A stretch of DNA of 64,000 nucleotides from Planctomonas deserti (GCF_003067705.1 NZ_QANL01000002.1:496001-560000); one strand, 5' to 3'; shown: positions 17,335 through 26,620, counted from the stretch's first letter. The notes: generated by a model from the letters alone, not told the origin. Numbers and translations: made by a program.

Positions 17335-18801
17335 ATGCGCAGCGACGACGTGCACGTGATGGTCGAGCCCTCGGGGGCCGAGGGGACGACAGCGGCCGGT
17401 GCCGCGGGGACCGCGGGAGGCCACCCCGTCCTGGACGCCCTCCGCCGGGAGCTCGGCGACGCGGTGAGCACCGATCCCGCCGAGCTCGACGCCACGCGCG
17501 AGGACAAGTCCGGCTGGCGGAGCGCCTCCCGGCCGCTCGCCGTCGTGCACGCGACGACCGTGGAGCAGGTGCAGGCGACGATGCGCATCGCATCCGCCAC
17601 CGGAACGCCCGTCGTGCCCCGCGGCGCGGGCACCGGTCTCGCCGCGGGCGGCACGGGCGCGGCGGGCGAGATCGTGCTGAGCACGCTCCGCATGAACCGC
17701 ATCCTCGAGATCTCCGAGGCCGACGAGCTCGCGGTCGTGGAGCCCGGCCTCATCAACGATGACCTCAACGCGGCGCTCGCGCCCTATGGGCTCTGGTATT
17801 CGCCCGACCCGGCGTCCAAGGCCATCTCGTCCATCGGCGGCAACATCGCCACGAACGCGGGCGGGCTGCTCTGCGCCAAGTACGGGGTGACCCGCGAGTC
17901 CGTGCTCGGTCTCACCGTCGTGCTCGCCGACGGGCGGCTGCTGCGCACGGGACACCGCACGGTCAAGGGCGTCACCGGGTACGACCTCACCGCGCTGCTC
18001 ATCGGCTCGGAGGGGACGCTCGGCGTCATCGTGGAGGCGACGGTGAAGCTGCGCGCGCTGCCGACCGCGCCTCCCGCAACGATCGGCGCCTACTTCCCGA
18101 CCGTGCGGGAGGCGGCCGCCGCGTCCGCGGCCATCACGGCCGCCAGGCTGCGGCCCGCCGCCATGGAGCTCATGGATCCCGCGTCGGTCGCGGCCGTCGA
18201 CGCCTACCTCGGCACCGACGTCGGCGCCGGCGACCGGGCGTTCCTCCTGGTGCGGTTCGACGACCAGGCCGCGGCGCAGGACGCGGCGCGGGCGGTCGAG
18301 CTCGTGCGGGCGGAGGGCGGCGTCGCGGAGCTGACCTCGGATCCCGTCACCGGGGACCGGCTGCTGGCCTACCGCCGGGCGGTGCACCCGTCCCTCGAGG
18401 CGCGCGGCAACGTGCTCATCGAGGACGTCGCCGTGCCCCGGTCCCAGCTCGTCGCCATGTTCGACGAGATCGTCCGCATCGAGGCGGAGTACGACGTGCG
18501 CATCCCCACGGTCGCGCACGCCGGGGACGGCAACCTGCACCCCAACTTCGTGATCGACGCGGGGGCCGACGGCGTGCCGGACCGCATCTGGCGCGCGGCC
18601 GACGCGCTGTTCCGGTCCGCGGTCGCCCTCGGGGGAACGCTGACGGGCGAGCACGGGGTCGGCCTGCTCAAGAGCCGATGGCTGGAGGACGAGCTCGGCG
18701 CGGACTCGGTCGACATTCAACGGAGGCTCAAGGCCGTGTTCGACCCGGACAGCATCCTGAACCCGGGCCGCGTCTTCGGCTCCGGCATCGCGGCGCCCTG
18801 A
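17335..18801 (+). CDS. FAD-binding oxidoreductase, glycolate/D-lactate oxidase GlcD-like
   Basis: A 488-residue flavoprotein of the vanillyl-alcohol oxidase superfamily. The FAD-binding domain has VPRGAGTGLAAGGTGAAGEIVLS, ISSIGGNIATNAGGLLCAKYG and GSEGTLGVI; the C-terminal cap ends with AHAGDGNLHPNF and GEHGVGLLKSRWL, which hold the catalytic histidines. It oxidises a 2-hydroxy acid such as D-lactate or glycolate. No GlcE or GlcF subunit lies beside it and no iron-sulphur domain is attached, so the electron acceptor is unclear. The ATG is placed by the leaderless -10 box. Gly/Ala-rich residues 18-30 are a low-complexity extension. Confidence 0.9.
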   Translation: MRSDDVHVMVEPSGAEGTTAAGAAGTAGGHPVLDALRRELGDAVSTDPAELDATREDKSGWRSASRPLAVVHATTVEQVQATMRIASATGTPVVPRGAGTGLAAGGTGAAGEIVLSTLRMNRILEISEADELAVVEPGLINDDLNAALAPYGLWYSPDPASKAISSIGGNIATNAGGLLCAKYGVTRESVLGLTVVLADGRLLRTGHRTVKGVTGYDLTALLIGSEGTLGVIVEATVKLRALPTAPPATIGAYFPTVREAAAASAAITAARLRPAAMELMDPASVAAVDAYLGTDVGAGDRAFLLVRFDDQAAAQDAARAVELVRAEGGVAELTSDPVTGDRLLAYRRAVHPSLEARGNVLIEDVAVPRSQLVAMFDEIVRIEAEYDVRIPTVAHAGDGNLHPNFVIDAGADGVPDRIWRAADALFRSAVALGGTLTGEHGVGLLKSRWLEDELGADSVDIQRRLKAVFDPDSILNPGRVFGSGIAAP

Positions 18802-18868
18802 CCTGAGGCGACCCGAGGTCAGGGCGCAGAGCAGGCCCGGGAGGGATGCCGCGCCGACCCCTCGTGCG

Positions 18869-18874
18869 TAGGCT
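18869..18874 (+). promoter_or_regulatory. Probable -10 box of the PrsW-like gene
   Basis: TAGGCT, about 35 bases before the GTG at 18910. The short leader holds GAGGAAG as ribosome binding site. Confidence 0.45.
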
Positions 18875-18909
18875 GAGCAGCCCATCGACCCGACGAGGAA
18901 GCAGCGCGC

Positions 18910-20148
18910 GTGTCCGACCCCTCCGGTTTCCAGCTCAACCAGTCGTCCCCCTCCGTGATCGCACAACACGCCGGCCACGCCGCACCCCGGCCGGCGGGGC
19001 GGCCCGCGCAGTCGGTCTGGAACCAGCCGGCGCCGCGGCCGTCCCTCGCGCTCACCGTGATCGGCGTCGTCGCGATCGTGCTGCTGTGCGTCGTCGGGCT
19101 CCTCGTGCTCGGCTACCTGAGCCTCGCGCTCGGGGCGACGGCCGTCGTCATCTGCGGGTTGCTCGCGCTCGTGCCGCTGCTCCTCGTGCTGCAGGTGGTG
19201 CGCTGGATCGACCGTTGGGAGCCGGAGCCGCGGGGCGTGCTGCTGTTCGCGTTCCTCTGGGGCGCCGCCGCGTCGGTCGCCATCGCGCTCCTGTTCGACC
19301 TCGCGTTCCAGCTGACCCTCGTGGCCACGAACAGCACGGCCCTGTACACCGAGTTCGGCGCGCTCGCCGTGCAGGCGCCGATCATCGAGGAGAGCGCCAA
19401 GGGCTTCGGCATCCTGCTCATCTTCCTCGTCGCCCGCAGGCACTTCGACGGCCCCGTCGACGGCCTCGTCTACGGCGCGACCATCGCCGCCGGCTTCGCC
19501 TTCACGGAGAACATCCAGTACTTCGGGCAGTCGCTCATCGAGGGCGGCACGTCGGGGCTGGCGAGCGTGTTCTTCCTCCGCGCCATCCTGTCGCCCTTCG
19601 CGCACGTGATGTTCACCTGCTGCACGGGCATCGCGCTCGGCTTCGGCGCCCAGCGCTTCGGCGTCGCCGGGGCGCTCGGCATGTGGCTGCTCGGCCTCGT
19701 GCCCGCCATCTTCCTGCACGCCCTCTGGAACGGCGGCTCCTACATCGCGGGGAACTTCCTCGCCTTCTACATCGCCCTGCAGGTGCCGCTGTTCCTCGTC
19801 GCCATCGTGATCGCCGTGCTGCTGCGTCAGCACGAGATGCGGGTGACCCGGCGCCGCCTCAGCGAGTACGCCGACGCGGGTTGGTTCACGCCCGCCGAGG
19901 TCGAGATGCTGTCCTCCTGGGAGGGGCGCCGCCGGGCGCGCGCCTGGGCACGGACCCAGGGGTCGGGCACGGCGGACGCCATGCAGCGGTTCACCCTCGA
20001 CGCGACCCGCCTGGCGTACGCGAGGCACCGCATCCTTCGTGACCGGAATCACCTGGGCAAGCAGCGGGACGAGCGGCAGATCCTCGAGGCCGTGTCCGCG
20101 GACCGGTTCGCACTGCTGCACCCGACGGTCGCCGGCGCCCGGACCTGA
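18910..20148 (+). CDS. PrsW family intramembrane metalloprotease
   Basis: A 412-residue membrane protein. After a polar 50-residue N-terminus come about nine membrane helices and a cytoplasmic tail of about 110 residues. The glutamic-type/CPBP-like active-site motifs are present: PIIEESAKG (E160, E161), FAFTENIQYF, SPFAHVMFT (H232) and FLHALWN (H270). In Bacillus PrsW cuts an anti-sigma factor; no anti-sigma gene is adjacent here, so the substrate is unknown. GTG is chosen because GAGGAAG precedes it by about 10 bases. The long charged tail is larger than in Bacillus PrsW. Confidence 0.9.
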   Translation: MSDPSGFQLNQSSPSVIAQHAGHAAPRPAGRPAQSVWNQPAPRPSLALTVIGVVAIVLLCVVGLLVLGYLSLALGATAVVICGLLALVPLLLVLQVVRWIDRWEPEPRGVLLFAFLWGAAASVAIALLFDLAFQLTLVATNSTALYTEFGALAVQAPIIEESAKGFGILLIFLVARRHFDGPVDGLVYGATIAAGFAFTENIQYFGQSLIEGGTSGLASVFFLRAILSPFAHVMFTCCTGIALGFGAQRFGVAGALGMWLLGLVPAIFLHALWNGGSYIAGNFLAFYIALQVPLFLVAIVIAVLLRQHEMRVTRRRLSEYADAGWFTPAEVEMLSSWEGRRRARAWARTQGSGTADAMQRFTLDATRLAYARHRILRDRNHLGKQRDERQILEAVSADRFALLHPTVAGART

Positions 20149-20265
20149 CTCGCAGCAGCGCGTCGCGCAGCGCCGGAAATGGTAATCCTGACGCACACAA
20201 CGGGGCGCATCGCGAGCGGTTCACAGGCGATCCGCAGACCGAAGGCCGCTGTCGGGGGACCGGCA

Positions 20266-20271
20266 TAGGGT
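20266..20271 (+). promoter_or_regulatory. Probable -10 box of the DUF3072 gene
   Basis: TAGGGT, giving a leader of about 70 bases before the ATG at 20347. Confidence 0.4.
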
Positions 20272-20346
20272 CGGAAGTGCGTCGCCCGCCGGGGCGGCGT
20301 GCCGGCTGCAAGGCGGCCGGCCACCACCCACGCGGAAGGGGCGGCC

Positions 20347-20622
20347 ATGCCGACCGACGACAACAGCACGCAGAACGACTCGGCGCAGAGCTCGGGCGAG
20401 ACCCTCGGGGCGAAGAACGCCGAGCCCGCATCGAGTGCCGAGAAGGATCCCAGCGACTGGGTCACCGGCGACGAGCCCATGACCGGCGCTCAGCGCAGCT
20501 ACCTCGACTCCCTGGCCCGCCAGGCCGGCGAGGAGCTGTCCGCCGACCTCACGAAGGCCGAGGCCTCGGAGCAGATCGACCGGCTCCAGGACGAGACCGG
20601 ACACGGCAATTCCGGCAGCTGA
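20347..20622 (+). CDS. DUF3072 domain-containing protein
   Basis: A 91-residue soluble protein. Its first half is polar and low complexity, and the second half is the DUF3072 signature, PMTGAQRSYLDSLARQAGEEL followed by TKAEASEQIDRLQ. The family has no known activity. The ATG at 20347 has GGAAGGGG upstream; an in-frame start at 20299 would add an Arg/Ala-rich stretch with no ribosome binding site and is less likely. Nothing in the neighbourhood fixes its role. Confidence 0.8.
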   Translation: MPTDDNSTQNDSAQSSGETLGAKNAEPASSAEKDPSDWVTGDEPMTGAQRSYLDSLARQAGEELSADLTKAEASEQIDRLQDETGHGNSGS

Positions 20623-20668
20623 CGGAATACCAGAGCGGGCGCCGCGCGTCAAGTCCCTCTTGCGGGGG

Positions 20669-20689
20669 ACGAGTATCCGATGTACTCGT
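20669..20689. promoter_or_regulatory. Inverted repeat ahead of the 147-aa orphan gene
   Basis: ACGAGTA and TACTCGT, 7-base arms around a 7-base centre, about 66 bases before the ATG at 20755. It may be an operator or part of the promoter. Confidence 0.4.
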
Positions 20690-20754
20690 AGAACACGCGC
20701 GCGCTCGCGCCGGGACGACGTCGTTCCGCCGCGCGTACGTCGAAAGGAAACGCC

Positions 20755-21198
20755 ATGGGTGCCGTTATCTGGAAACGAATAGATTCTGATCGCTGGATGG
20801 GGGACGACGGAGGCAGGCCGCTCGGCGAGATCGTCGAGGCCGACCCCCACCGCTTCCTCCTGCGGAACGAGACCGGAGCCGAGATCGGCAGCTACCTCAC
20901 CCTCCGCGACGCGCAGCGCGGGTTGCTCGCCGAGCGCTCCGCGTCGCCCGCCGACGTGCGGACCGAGGTCCGCACTGAGACCGGGTCGCGTCGTGAGGAC
21001 GTGCTCGACATCGACCAGATCGGGCCGGACCTCGCTCGGGTGCGGGTGGACCTGCACACGATCGGGTTCGTCCGGAAGGTGGGCCGGGTCCACGTCGCGC
21101 TCGGCGGTCCGACGCTCCACCTCGCCGTGGAGGAGGGGCAGTTCTACTTCTTCGCCGACGCGGTGCGCTGCCTGCGCTCGCTGAAGCGGGAGTACTGA
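20755..21198 (+). CDS. Uncharacterised protein (147 aa)
   Basis: A 147-residue soluble protein with no family I recognise. The first half, MGAVIWKRIDSDRWMGDDGG to SYLTLRDAQRGLLAE, is predicted as small beta strands plus one helix; the second half is beta-rich and ends FYFFADAVRCLRSLKREY. The first codons are less GC-rich than the rest. The ATG has GAAAGGA upstream. An inverted repeat at 20669-20689 and a perfect palindrome after the stop mark it as a single-gene unit. Confidence 0.7.
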   Translation: MGAVIWKRIDSDRWMGDDGGRPLGEIVEADPHRFLLRNETGAEIGSYLTLRDAQRGLLAERSASPADVRTEVRTETGSRREDVLDIDQIGPDLARVRVDLHTIGFVRKVGRVHVALGGPTLHLAVEEGQFYFFADAVRCLRSLKREY

Positions 21199-21241
21199 AC
21201 TGCGGGAGTACGAGACAGCACGGCCGGCAGCACGGTCGAGC

Positions 21242-21279
21242 ATGGAGGGGCCGGTCGCGATCGCGACCGGCCCCTCCAT
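21242..21279. terminator. Perfect 38-bp palindrome downstream of the 147-aa gene
   Basis: ATGGAGGGGCCGGTCGCGA followed at once by its exact reverse complement. It has no loop bases and no T run. It lies between the 147-aa gene and the metG promoter, so it is probably a terminator. Confidence 0.65.
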
Positions 21280-21325
21280 CCGCCCGGCCCGCCGTAACGG
21301 GAAAAGGGCGAGGTGGCGCGCCATT

Positions 21326-21331
21326 TAGGAT
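21326..21331 (+). promoter_or_regulatory. -10 box, leaderless metG
   Basis: TAGGAT, 7 bases before the ATG at 21339. It rules out the in-frame ATG at 21330, which overlaps the box. Confidence 0.55.
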
Positions 21332-21338
21332 GGACGCC

Positions 21339-22934
21339 ATGGCCACGGGCGAGTCCTTCTACATCACAACGCCGATCTTCTACGTCAACGACGTCCCGCA
21401 CATCGGGCACGCGTACACGGAGGTCGCGGCGGATGTGCTGGCCCGCTGGCACCGCCAGCGCGGCGACGACACCTGGTTCCTCACCGGAACCGACGAGCAC
21501 GGCCAGAAGATTCTCCGCACGGCGACGGCGAACGACACCACCCCGCAGTCGTGGGCCGACAAGCTCGTGAGCGAGGCCTGGCAGCCGCTGCTCGAGGCCA
21601 TCAACATCTCGAACGACGACTTCATCCGCACCACGGACGAGCGTCACGAGAACGGCGTGCGCATCTTCCTGCAGCGCCTGTGGGACGCTGGGTTCATCTA
21701 CACCGGCGAGTACAAGGGCTACTACTGCGTCGGCTGCGAGGAGTACAAGCAGCCGAGCGACCTGGTCGACGGCACGGGGCAGTACGAGGGCCAGCTCGTC
21801 TGCGCCATCCACTCCATCCCTGTGGAGCTGCTCGAGGAGAAGAACTACTTCTTCCGCATGAGCGACTTCGCGGACCGCCTGCTCGCCCTCTACGAGGAGC
21901 GCCCCGACTTCGTGCAGCCCGAGAGCGCGCGCAACGAGGTCGTCTCGTTCGTGAAGCGCGGCCTCGACGACCTCTCCATCTCCCGCTCGAGCTTCGACTG
22001 GGGCATCAAGGTGCCCTGGGACGAGTCGCACGTCGTGTACGTCTGGTTCGATGCGCTCATGAACTACGCGACGGCCGTCGGCTTCGGAGTCGACGACGAG
22101 ACCTTCGCCCGTCGCTGGCCGGCCACTCACATCGTGGGCAAGGACATCCTCCGGTTCCACGCGGTCATCTGGCCCGCGATGCTCATGGCCCTCGGCGAGG
22201 AGCCGCCCGCGCGCGTGTTCGGTCACGGCTGGCTGCTCGTCGGCGGCGAGAAGATGTCGAAGTCGAAGCTCACCGGCATCGCTCCCGAGGCGATCACGAG
22301 CACGTTCGGCATCGACGCCTTCCGCTACTACTTCATGCGCGCGATCAGCTTCGGCCAGGACGGCTCGTTCAGCTGGGAGGACCTCTCCGCCCGCTACCAA
22401 GCCGAGCTCGCCAACGGCTTCGGCAACCTCGCCTCCCGCGTGATCGCGATGGTCACCCGGTACCGGCAGGGGGCCGTGCCCGAGACCGGCGCCACCACGC
22501 CCGCGGACGAGCACATCTACGCCGTGGCCCGCGACGCCACCCAGCAGGCGGACGCCGCCATCGAGCGCCTCGCCATCCACGAGTCGCTCGCCGCCGTGTG
22601 GCAGCTCGTCGACGCCCTCAACGGCTACATCACGACGCAGGAGCCCTGGGCGCTCGCCAAGGACGAGGCGAACGCCGAACGGCTGGACACCGTGCTCGCC
22701 ACGGCGGTGCACGGCCTCGGCGCGCTCGCCGTGCTGCTCGCGCCGGTGCTGCCGCAGGCCGCGAGCACCCTCTGGGGGGCGATCGGCGGGGAGGGCGAGG
22801 TCTCGGCGCAGGCGATCGACCACGCCTTCGAGTGGTCGGGATCCGGGCGTGTCACGCCGCTCGCGGCCCCGCTGTTCCCGCGGATCGAGGCGGACACGCC
22901 GGCCACCCCGACGCCCGCCACGAGCAAGGCCTAG
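21339..22934 (+). CDS. metG: Methionine--tRNA ligase
   Basis: A 531-residue class I aminoacyl-tRNA synthetase charging tRNA-Met. The signature motifs are HIGH at residues 21-24 and KMSKSK at about 305-310. The zinc knuckle region YYCVGCEEYKQPSDL has one Cys pair, while the second half keeps only VCAIHS, the pattern seen in many actinobacterial MetG proteins. The anticodon-binding helical domain with a conserved TTQEPWALAK block follows. There is no C-terminal tRNA-binding fusion. The start is set by the leaderless -10 box. Confidence 0.97.
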   Translation: MATGESFYITTPIFYVNDVPHIGHAYTEVAADVLARWHRQRGDDTWFLTGTDEHGQKILRTATANDTTPQSWADKLVSEAWQPLLEAINISNDDFIRTTDERHENGVRIFLQRLWDAGFIYTGEYKGYYCVGCEEYKQPSDLVDGTGQYEGQLVCAIHSIPVELLEEKNYFFRMSDFADRLLALYEERPDFVQPESARNEVVSFVKRGLDDLSISRSSFDWGIKVPWDESHVVYVWFDALMNYATAVGFGVDDETFARRWPATHIVGKDILRFHAVIWPAMLMALGEEPPARVFGHGWLLVGGEKMSKSKLTGIAPEAITSTFGIDAFRYYFMRAISFGQDGSFSWEDLSARYQAELANGFGNLASRVIAMVTRYRQGAVPETGATTPADEHIYAVARDATQQADAAIERLAIHESLAAVWQLVDALNGYITTQEPWALAKDEANAERLDTVLATAVHGLGALAVLLAPVLPQAASTLWGAIGGEGEVSAQAIDHAFEWSGSGRVTPLAAPLFPRIEADTPATPTPATSKA

Positions 22935-22968
22935 CCGGCCGGTTCCCGGTTCCTGCCCCGCCACGCAA

Positions 22969-23054
22969 TTCAGCAGATCCGGTCGAGCGGTCGGCGTGTC
23001 GAGCGGCCACGCGGCGTGTCGGCTCGAATCTGCTGAAGTGCGTCGATTCTGCTG
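22969..23054. repeat. Palindromic intergenic repeat, family B-related copy
   Basis: TTCAGCAGAT and TCGAGC pair with GCTCGA and ATCTGCTGAA ending at 23037; a partial extra arm ATTCTGCTGA follows at 23045-23054. The inner GCGGCGTGTCG is the core shared with 7234-7304 and 44840-44912, but here it appears as a direct rather than inverted repeat. Confidence 0.7.
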
Positions 23055-23156
23055 ACCAGCGTCCACAGGGTCGGGCTGCCGCCGTGCCCCTCGGCGCGTC
23101 CCTGCCGCATACCGTCCGCCCGGGTCGGCGTCCCGGGATCGCCCGCCCGCGGCGGC

Positions 23157-23162
23157 TAGGGT
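23157..23162 (+). promoter_or_regulatory. Probable -10 box of tatD-rsmA
   Basis: TAGGGT, 40 bases before the tatD ATG; the leader holds GAGGAG. Confidence 0.45.
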
Positions 23163-23202
23163 CGAGGAGGGCCGCCACCATCGAGTACGAGGAGCGACGC
23201 GC

Positions 23203-24189
23203 ATGAGCAACGAGACCCCCGGCGCATCGGGCGGATTCAGCCACGGGCTGAGCACGGACACGAGCGCATACATCCGCAAGCGCGACACGAGCTCGGAGCA
23301 CGGGCAGACCCGCGACCTCACCTACCCGCCGCTGCCGCCGGCGCTGGTCGTGCCGGTGTACGACAACCACGCGCACCTGGAGATCGCCGACGGCGAGAAC
23401 CCCATGCACTACCGCGAGCACCTGGACCGTGCGTCCGCCGTGGGCGTGAAGGGCGTCGTGCAGGTCGGCGGTGACCTCGAGACGTCCCGCTGGTCCGCGG
23501 AGGTGGCCGCGCACGAGCCGCGCCTGCTGGCGGCGGTCGCCATCCATCCCAACGAGGCGCCGAACTACGACCGGGCGGGCACGCTCGATGACGCCATCGC
23601 CGAGATCGCGGAGCTCGCCACCCGGCCGCGCGTGCGGGCCGTCGGCGAGACCGGCCTCGACTTCTTCCGCACCGGCGACGAGGGCCGCAACGCCCAGTAC
23701 CGCTCCTTCGAGGCGCACATCGAGATCGCGAAGCAGAACGACATCGCCCTCCAGATCCACGACCGTGACGCGCATGACGCGGTCATCCGCACGCTGAAGC
23801 GCGTCGGGGCTCCGCAGCGCGTGATCTTCCACTGCTTCTCCGGCGACGCCGACATGGCCCGGGAGTGCGCGGAGAACGGCTGGTTCATGTCGTTCTCGGG
23901 CAACGTCACGTTCAAGAACGCGCACGCCCTGCGCGAGGCGCTCGAGGTCGCCCCGCGCGCCCTGCTGCTCGTCGAGACGGACACCCCGTTCCTCACCCCG
24001 ACGCCGCTGCGCGGCCGGCCGAACAGCCCCTACCTCATCCCGTACACGCTGCGGGCCATGGCGGCACACCTCGACACGGACGTGTCCATGCTCGCCGCCC
24101 AGATCTCGTCGAACACCGAGAACATCTACGGCCGCTGGGACGACGAGCCGGTCACCTCGCCGACCCCCGACCCCGCAGAGTCTTCATGA
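23203..24189 (+). CDS. TatD family metal-dependent hydrolase
   Basis: A 328-residue TIM-barrel metallohydrolase of the TatD DNase family. The metal ligands are visible in [33 protein letters not shown] and [11 protein letters not shown]. Family members act as 3'-5' exonucleases or deacylases in the cytoplasm. The first 45 residues are a polar extension before the barrel. The stop TGA overlaps the rsmA ATG, a common gene pair in actinobacteria located after metG. The start has a GAGGAG site. Confidence 0.93.
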   Translation: MSNETPGASGGFSHGLSTDTSAYIRKRDTSSEHGQTRDLTYPPLPPALVVPVYDNHAHLEIADGENPMHYREHLDRASAVGVKGVVQVGGDLETSRWSAEVAAHEPRLLAAVAIHPNEAPNYDRAGTLDDAIAEIAELATRPRVRAVGETGLDFFRTGDEGRNAQYRSFEAHIEIAKQNDIALQIHDRDAHDAVIRTLKRVGAPQRVIFHCFSGDADMARECAENGWFMSFSGNVTFKNAHALREALEVAPRALLLVETDTPFLTPTPLRGRPNSPYLIPYTLRAMAAHLDTDVSMLAAQISSNTENIYGRWDDEPVTSPTPDPAESS

Positions 24190-25040
24190 GTGAACCGGGA
24201 CGCCTGCTCGGCCCGGCGGAGATCCGCGACCTCGCCGAGCTCCTCGGGGTCTCGCCCACGAAGAAGCTGGGCCAGAACTTCGTGCTCGACGGCAACACGG
24301 TCCGCCGCATCGTGAAGACGGCGCGCGTGCGGCCCGGCCAGACCGTTGTCGAGGTGGGCCCGGGACTGGGCTCGCTCACCCTCGGCCTGCTCGAGGTCGG
24401 CGCGTCGGTCGTCGCGGTGGAGATCGACGGCAGGCTCGCGGAGCAGCTGCCGATCACGGTCGAGCAGCTGCAGCCCGGGGCGCCGCTCACCGTGCTGCAC
24501 CAGGACGCCCTGCGCGTGACGGAGCTGCCGGGCGACCCCACCGCGTTCGTGGCGAACCTGCCGTACAACGTGTCCGTGCCGGTGCTCCTGCACTTCCTCG
24601 AGCACTTTCCGAGCATCCGGTCGGGGGTCGTGATGGTCCAGTCCGAGGTCGGACTGCGCCTCGCGGCGGATCCCGGGTCGAAGGTCTACGGTGCGCCGAG
24701 CGTGAAGGCGGCCTGGTACGGCCGCTGGCGGACGGCCGGGCAGGTGAGCAGGCAGGTGTTCTGGCCCGTGCCGAACGTCGACTCCGTGCTCGTGGCGTTC
24801 GAGCGCGACGAGCAGCCGCGGGGCAGCGACGAGCTGCGCGCGCGCACATTCGCGCTCGTCGATGCCGCCTTCCAGCAGCGCCGCAAGATGCTGCGCCAGG
24901 CGCTGTCCGGCGTCCTCGGCTCGAGCGAGCGCGCGACCGCCGCGCTCAACGCCGCGGGGCTGGAGCCCACCGCGCGCGGCGAGCAGCTCGGCATCGCGGA
25001 GTTCGTCGCCCTTGCATCGGTCGCGCCGGACGTTCCTTAA
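24186..25040 (+). CDS. rsmA: 16S rRNA (adenine(1518)-N(6)/adenine(1519)-N(6))-dimethyltransferase
   Basis: A 284-residue SAM-dependent methyltransferase (KsgA) that dimethylates the two adjacent adenines near the 3' end of 16S rRNA. Seen motifs are [10 protein letters not shown], the SAM loop [16 protein letters not shown] at about 55-70, VVAVEID and the catalytic NLPYNVS at about 123-129, followed by the helical C-terminal domain with [14 protein letters not shown]. The ATG overlaps the tatD stop (ATGA), giving translational coupling. Length and motifs are normal. Confidence 0.96.
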   Translation: MSEPGRLLGPAEIRDLAELLGVSPTKKLGQNFVLDGNTVRRIVKTARVRPGQTVVEVGPGLGSLTLGLLEVGASVVAVEIDGRLAEQLPITVEQLQPGAPLTVLHQDALRVTELPGDPTAFVANLPYNVSVPVLLHFLEHFPSIRSGVVMVQSEVGLRLAADPGSKVYGAPSVKAAWYGRWRTAGQVSRQVFWPVPNVDSVLVAFERDEQPRGSDELRARTFALVDAAFQQRRKMLRQALSGVLGSSERATAALNAAGLEPTARGEQLGIAEFVALASVAPDVP

Positions 25041-25105
25041 TGGCCGCACGGTCCGGGGAGCAGGCGGGCGCGGCGCCCGCGGCTCCGGCGAGGAGGAGAT
25101 CGAGG

Positions 25106-25666
25106 ATGATCGACGGGGTGGCCGGCCGGGAGGATGATCTCGGCGACCGCGCGATGCTGCAGGCAACGGGCAAGAGCTGGAACGAGTGGTACGAGGCGCT
25201 CGACCAGGCGGGCGCGACGAGCTGGTCGCATCCGCAGATCGCCGGTTGGCTCACGGATCGGCACGGCGTGCCCGGCTGGTGGGCGCAGGGTGTGACTGTC
25301 GGCTACGAGCAGGCGCGGGGGATGCGCAGGCCGGGCCAGATGGCGGACGGCACCTTCAGCGTCGGTGCGAGCAGGACGATGCCGTTCGAGCAGCTGCCGC
25401 TGCTGGACCGCGCCGTCGAGGTACTGACGTCCGCGCTCGGTGCGGAGCCGGTCGCAACGAGTCGTGAGGCGAAGTACGTCTCCGCGCGCTGGCCGCTCGA
25501 GCACGGCGAGTCGCTGCTCGCGCAGGTGAACCCGACCGCGGGCGGCCGTTCGTCGGTCGTGCTCACCCACTCCCGAATGCCAAGCGCCGAGGCCATGCCG
25601 CACGCGAAGGCGCGGCTGCGCGGGCTGCTGGACGCGATCGCGTCGGGTGCGGCGGGGGAGCGGTAG
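25106..25666 (+). CDS. DUF4287-like protein
   Basis: A 186-residue soluble protein. It contains TGKSWNEWYEALDQAGATSWSH and GVPGWWAQGVTVGYEQARGMR, a pair of blocks common in actinobacterial proteins annotated as DUF4287, followed by a beta-rich second half resembling an SRPBCC-type domain. Function is unknown. The ATG at 25106 is chosen because AGGAGGAG lies 7 bases upstream. An in-frame ATG at 25040 overlaps the rsmA stop (TAATG) and would add 22 Ala/Arg-rich residues; either form is possible. It is probably co-transcribed with rsmA. Confidence 0.75.
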   Translation: MIDGVAGREDDLGDRAMLQATGKSWNEWYEALDQAGATSWSHPQIAGWLTDRHGVPGWWAQGVTVGYEQARGMRRPGQMADGTFSVGASRTMPFEQLPLLDRAVEVLTSALGAEPVATSREAKYVSARWPLEHGESLLAQVNPTAGGRSSVVLTHSRMPSAEAMPHAKARLRGLLDAIASGAAGER

Positions 25667-25754
25667 CGTCCCGCCCCGAGTGCGGAGACCGAAGCCCGGA
25701 GCGCGGAGGCCGGCGCCCGGCGCGACGGCATCCCGAATCCTCGACCCATCCGTG

Positions 25755-25821
25755 CCCCTGCCCAGGCAGCGGCCGTGTGCCCAGGTTGAACCTGGGCACG
25801 ATGCCCGTGCATGGGCAGGGG
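25755..25821. repeat. Palindromic intergenic repeat, family A copy 2
   Basis: Outer arms CCCCTGCCCAGGCA and TGCATGGGCAGGGG enclose a perfect inner stem GTGCCCAGGTT / AACCTGGGCAC (25777-25787 and 25789-25799) with a one-base loop. It follows the DUF4287-like gene. Confidence 0.88.
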
Positions 25822-25882
25822 CCCCCCGCCTCGGGACGCCCCCTCGAGACGCCGCCTCGGGACGCCGCGTCAGGCACCGTGG

Positions 25883-25888
25883 CAGGCT
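25883..25888 (+). promoter_or_regulatory. Possible -10 box of the histidine phosphatase gene
   Basis: CAGGCT, 7 bases before the ATG; a GGGAGG ribosome binding site overlaps the spacer, so leaderless and led initiation are both possible. Confidence 0.35.
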
Positions 25889-25895
25889 GGGAGGC

Positions 25896-26528
25896 ATGAC
25901 CTCTCCCGAACGCAGCACCTCGTCCCGCCTGTTCCTGATGCGGCACGGCGAGACGGAGTGGAGCATCAGCGGGCAGCACACGAGCCACACCGACCTGCCG
26001 CTGACCGAGGCCGGCGAGGAGCAGGCCCGGGCGCTCGGCAGGGCGCTCTCCGGGCACCCGTTCGGCCTCGTGCTCTCCAGCCCCCGCACGCGCGCCGCGC
26101 GGACCGCCGAGCTGGCCGGATTCGGCGACGTCGTGCAGGTGGACGAGAACCTCGTGGAGTGGGACTACGGCGCCTACGAGGGGCGGACGAGCGCCGACAT
26201 CCAGGCCGAGCTCGGCCACGCCTGGAGCCTCTGGACCGACGGCGTGCCCGCCGGGGACACCCCGGGCGAGTCGTCGTCCGACGTGCAACGACGCGTGCGG
26301 GCGGCCATCGACCGGGCGCAGCCCGAGCTGGACGCGGGCCGCGACGTGCTCATGGTCGCGCACAGCCACCTGCTCCGCGCCCTCACCGCCGTGTGGCTCT
26401 CGCTGCCCGCGTCGAGCGGCGGGCTCTTCTCGCTGAGCACGGGCACGGTGAGCGAGCTGGGCTACGAGCACGGGCGGCCCGCCGTCAAGCGCTGGAACTG
26501 CCCGCCGGCTCAGCTGCCCGAGCTCTGA
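25896..26528 (+). CDS. Histidine phosphatase family protein (phosphoglycerate mutase-like)
   Basis: A 210-residue phosphatase/mutase of the histidine phosphatase superfamily. The phosphohistidine motif is LFLMRHGETEW with H17; the second histidine lies in LMVAHSHLLRAL near residue 155. Supporting residues are LSSPRTRAARTAEL and NLVEWDYGAYEGR. The substrate may be a small phosphate ester; a true glycolytic mutase is unlikely because the sequence is shorter and lacks the GpmA insert. The ATG has a GGGAGG site. It is alone between a family A repeat and ispE. Confidence 0.9.
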   Translation: MTSPERSTSSRLFLMRHGETEWSISGQHTSHTDLPLTEAGEEQARALGRALSGHPFGLVLSSPRTRAARTAELAGFGDVVQVDENLVEWDYGAYEGRTSADIQAELGHAWSLWTDGVPAGDTPGESSSDVQRRVRAAIDRAQPELDAGRDVLMVAHSHLLRALTAVWLSLPASSGGLFSLSTGTVSELGYEHGRPAVKRWNCPPAQLPEL

Positions 26529-26608
26529 GGCGGTCCGGTCCCGGCGGCCGGATGCGCTCCGCCGCCCAGCCCGCCGCCGGGTGAACTTCGGCCCCCTCGG
26601 GGCTGGGC

Positions 26609-26614
26609 TAGGTT
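26609..26614 (+). promoter_or_regulatory. -10 box, leaderless ispE
   Basis: TAGGTT, 6 bases before the ATG at 26621. Confidence 0.55.
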
Positions 26615-26620
26615 TGAAGC

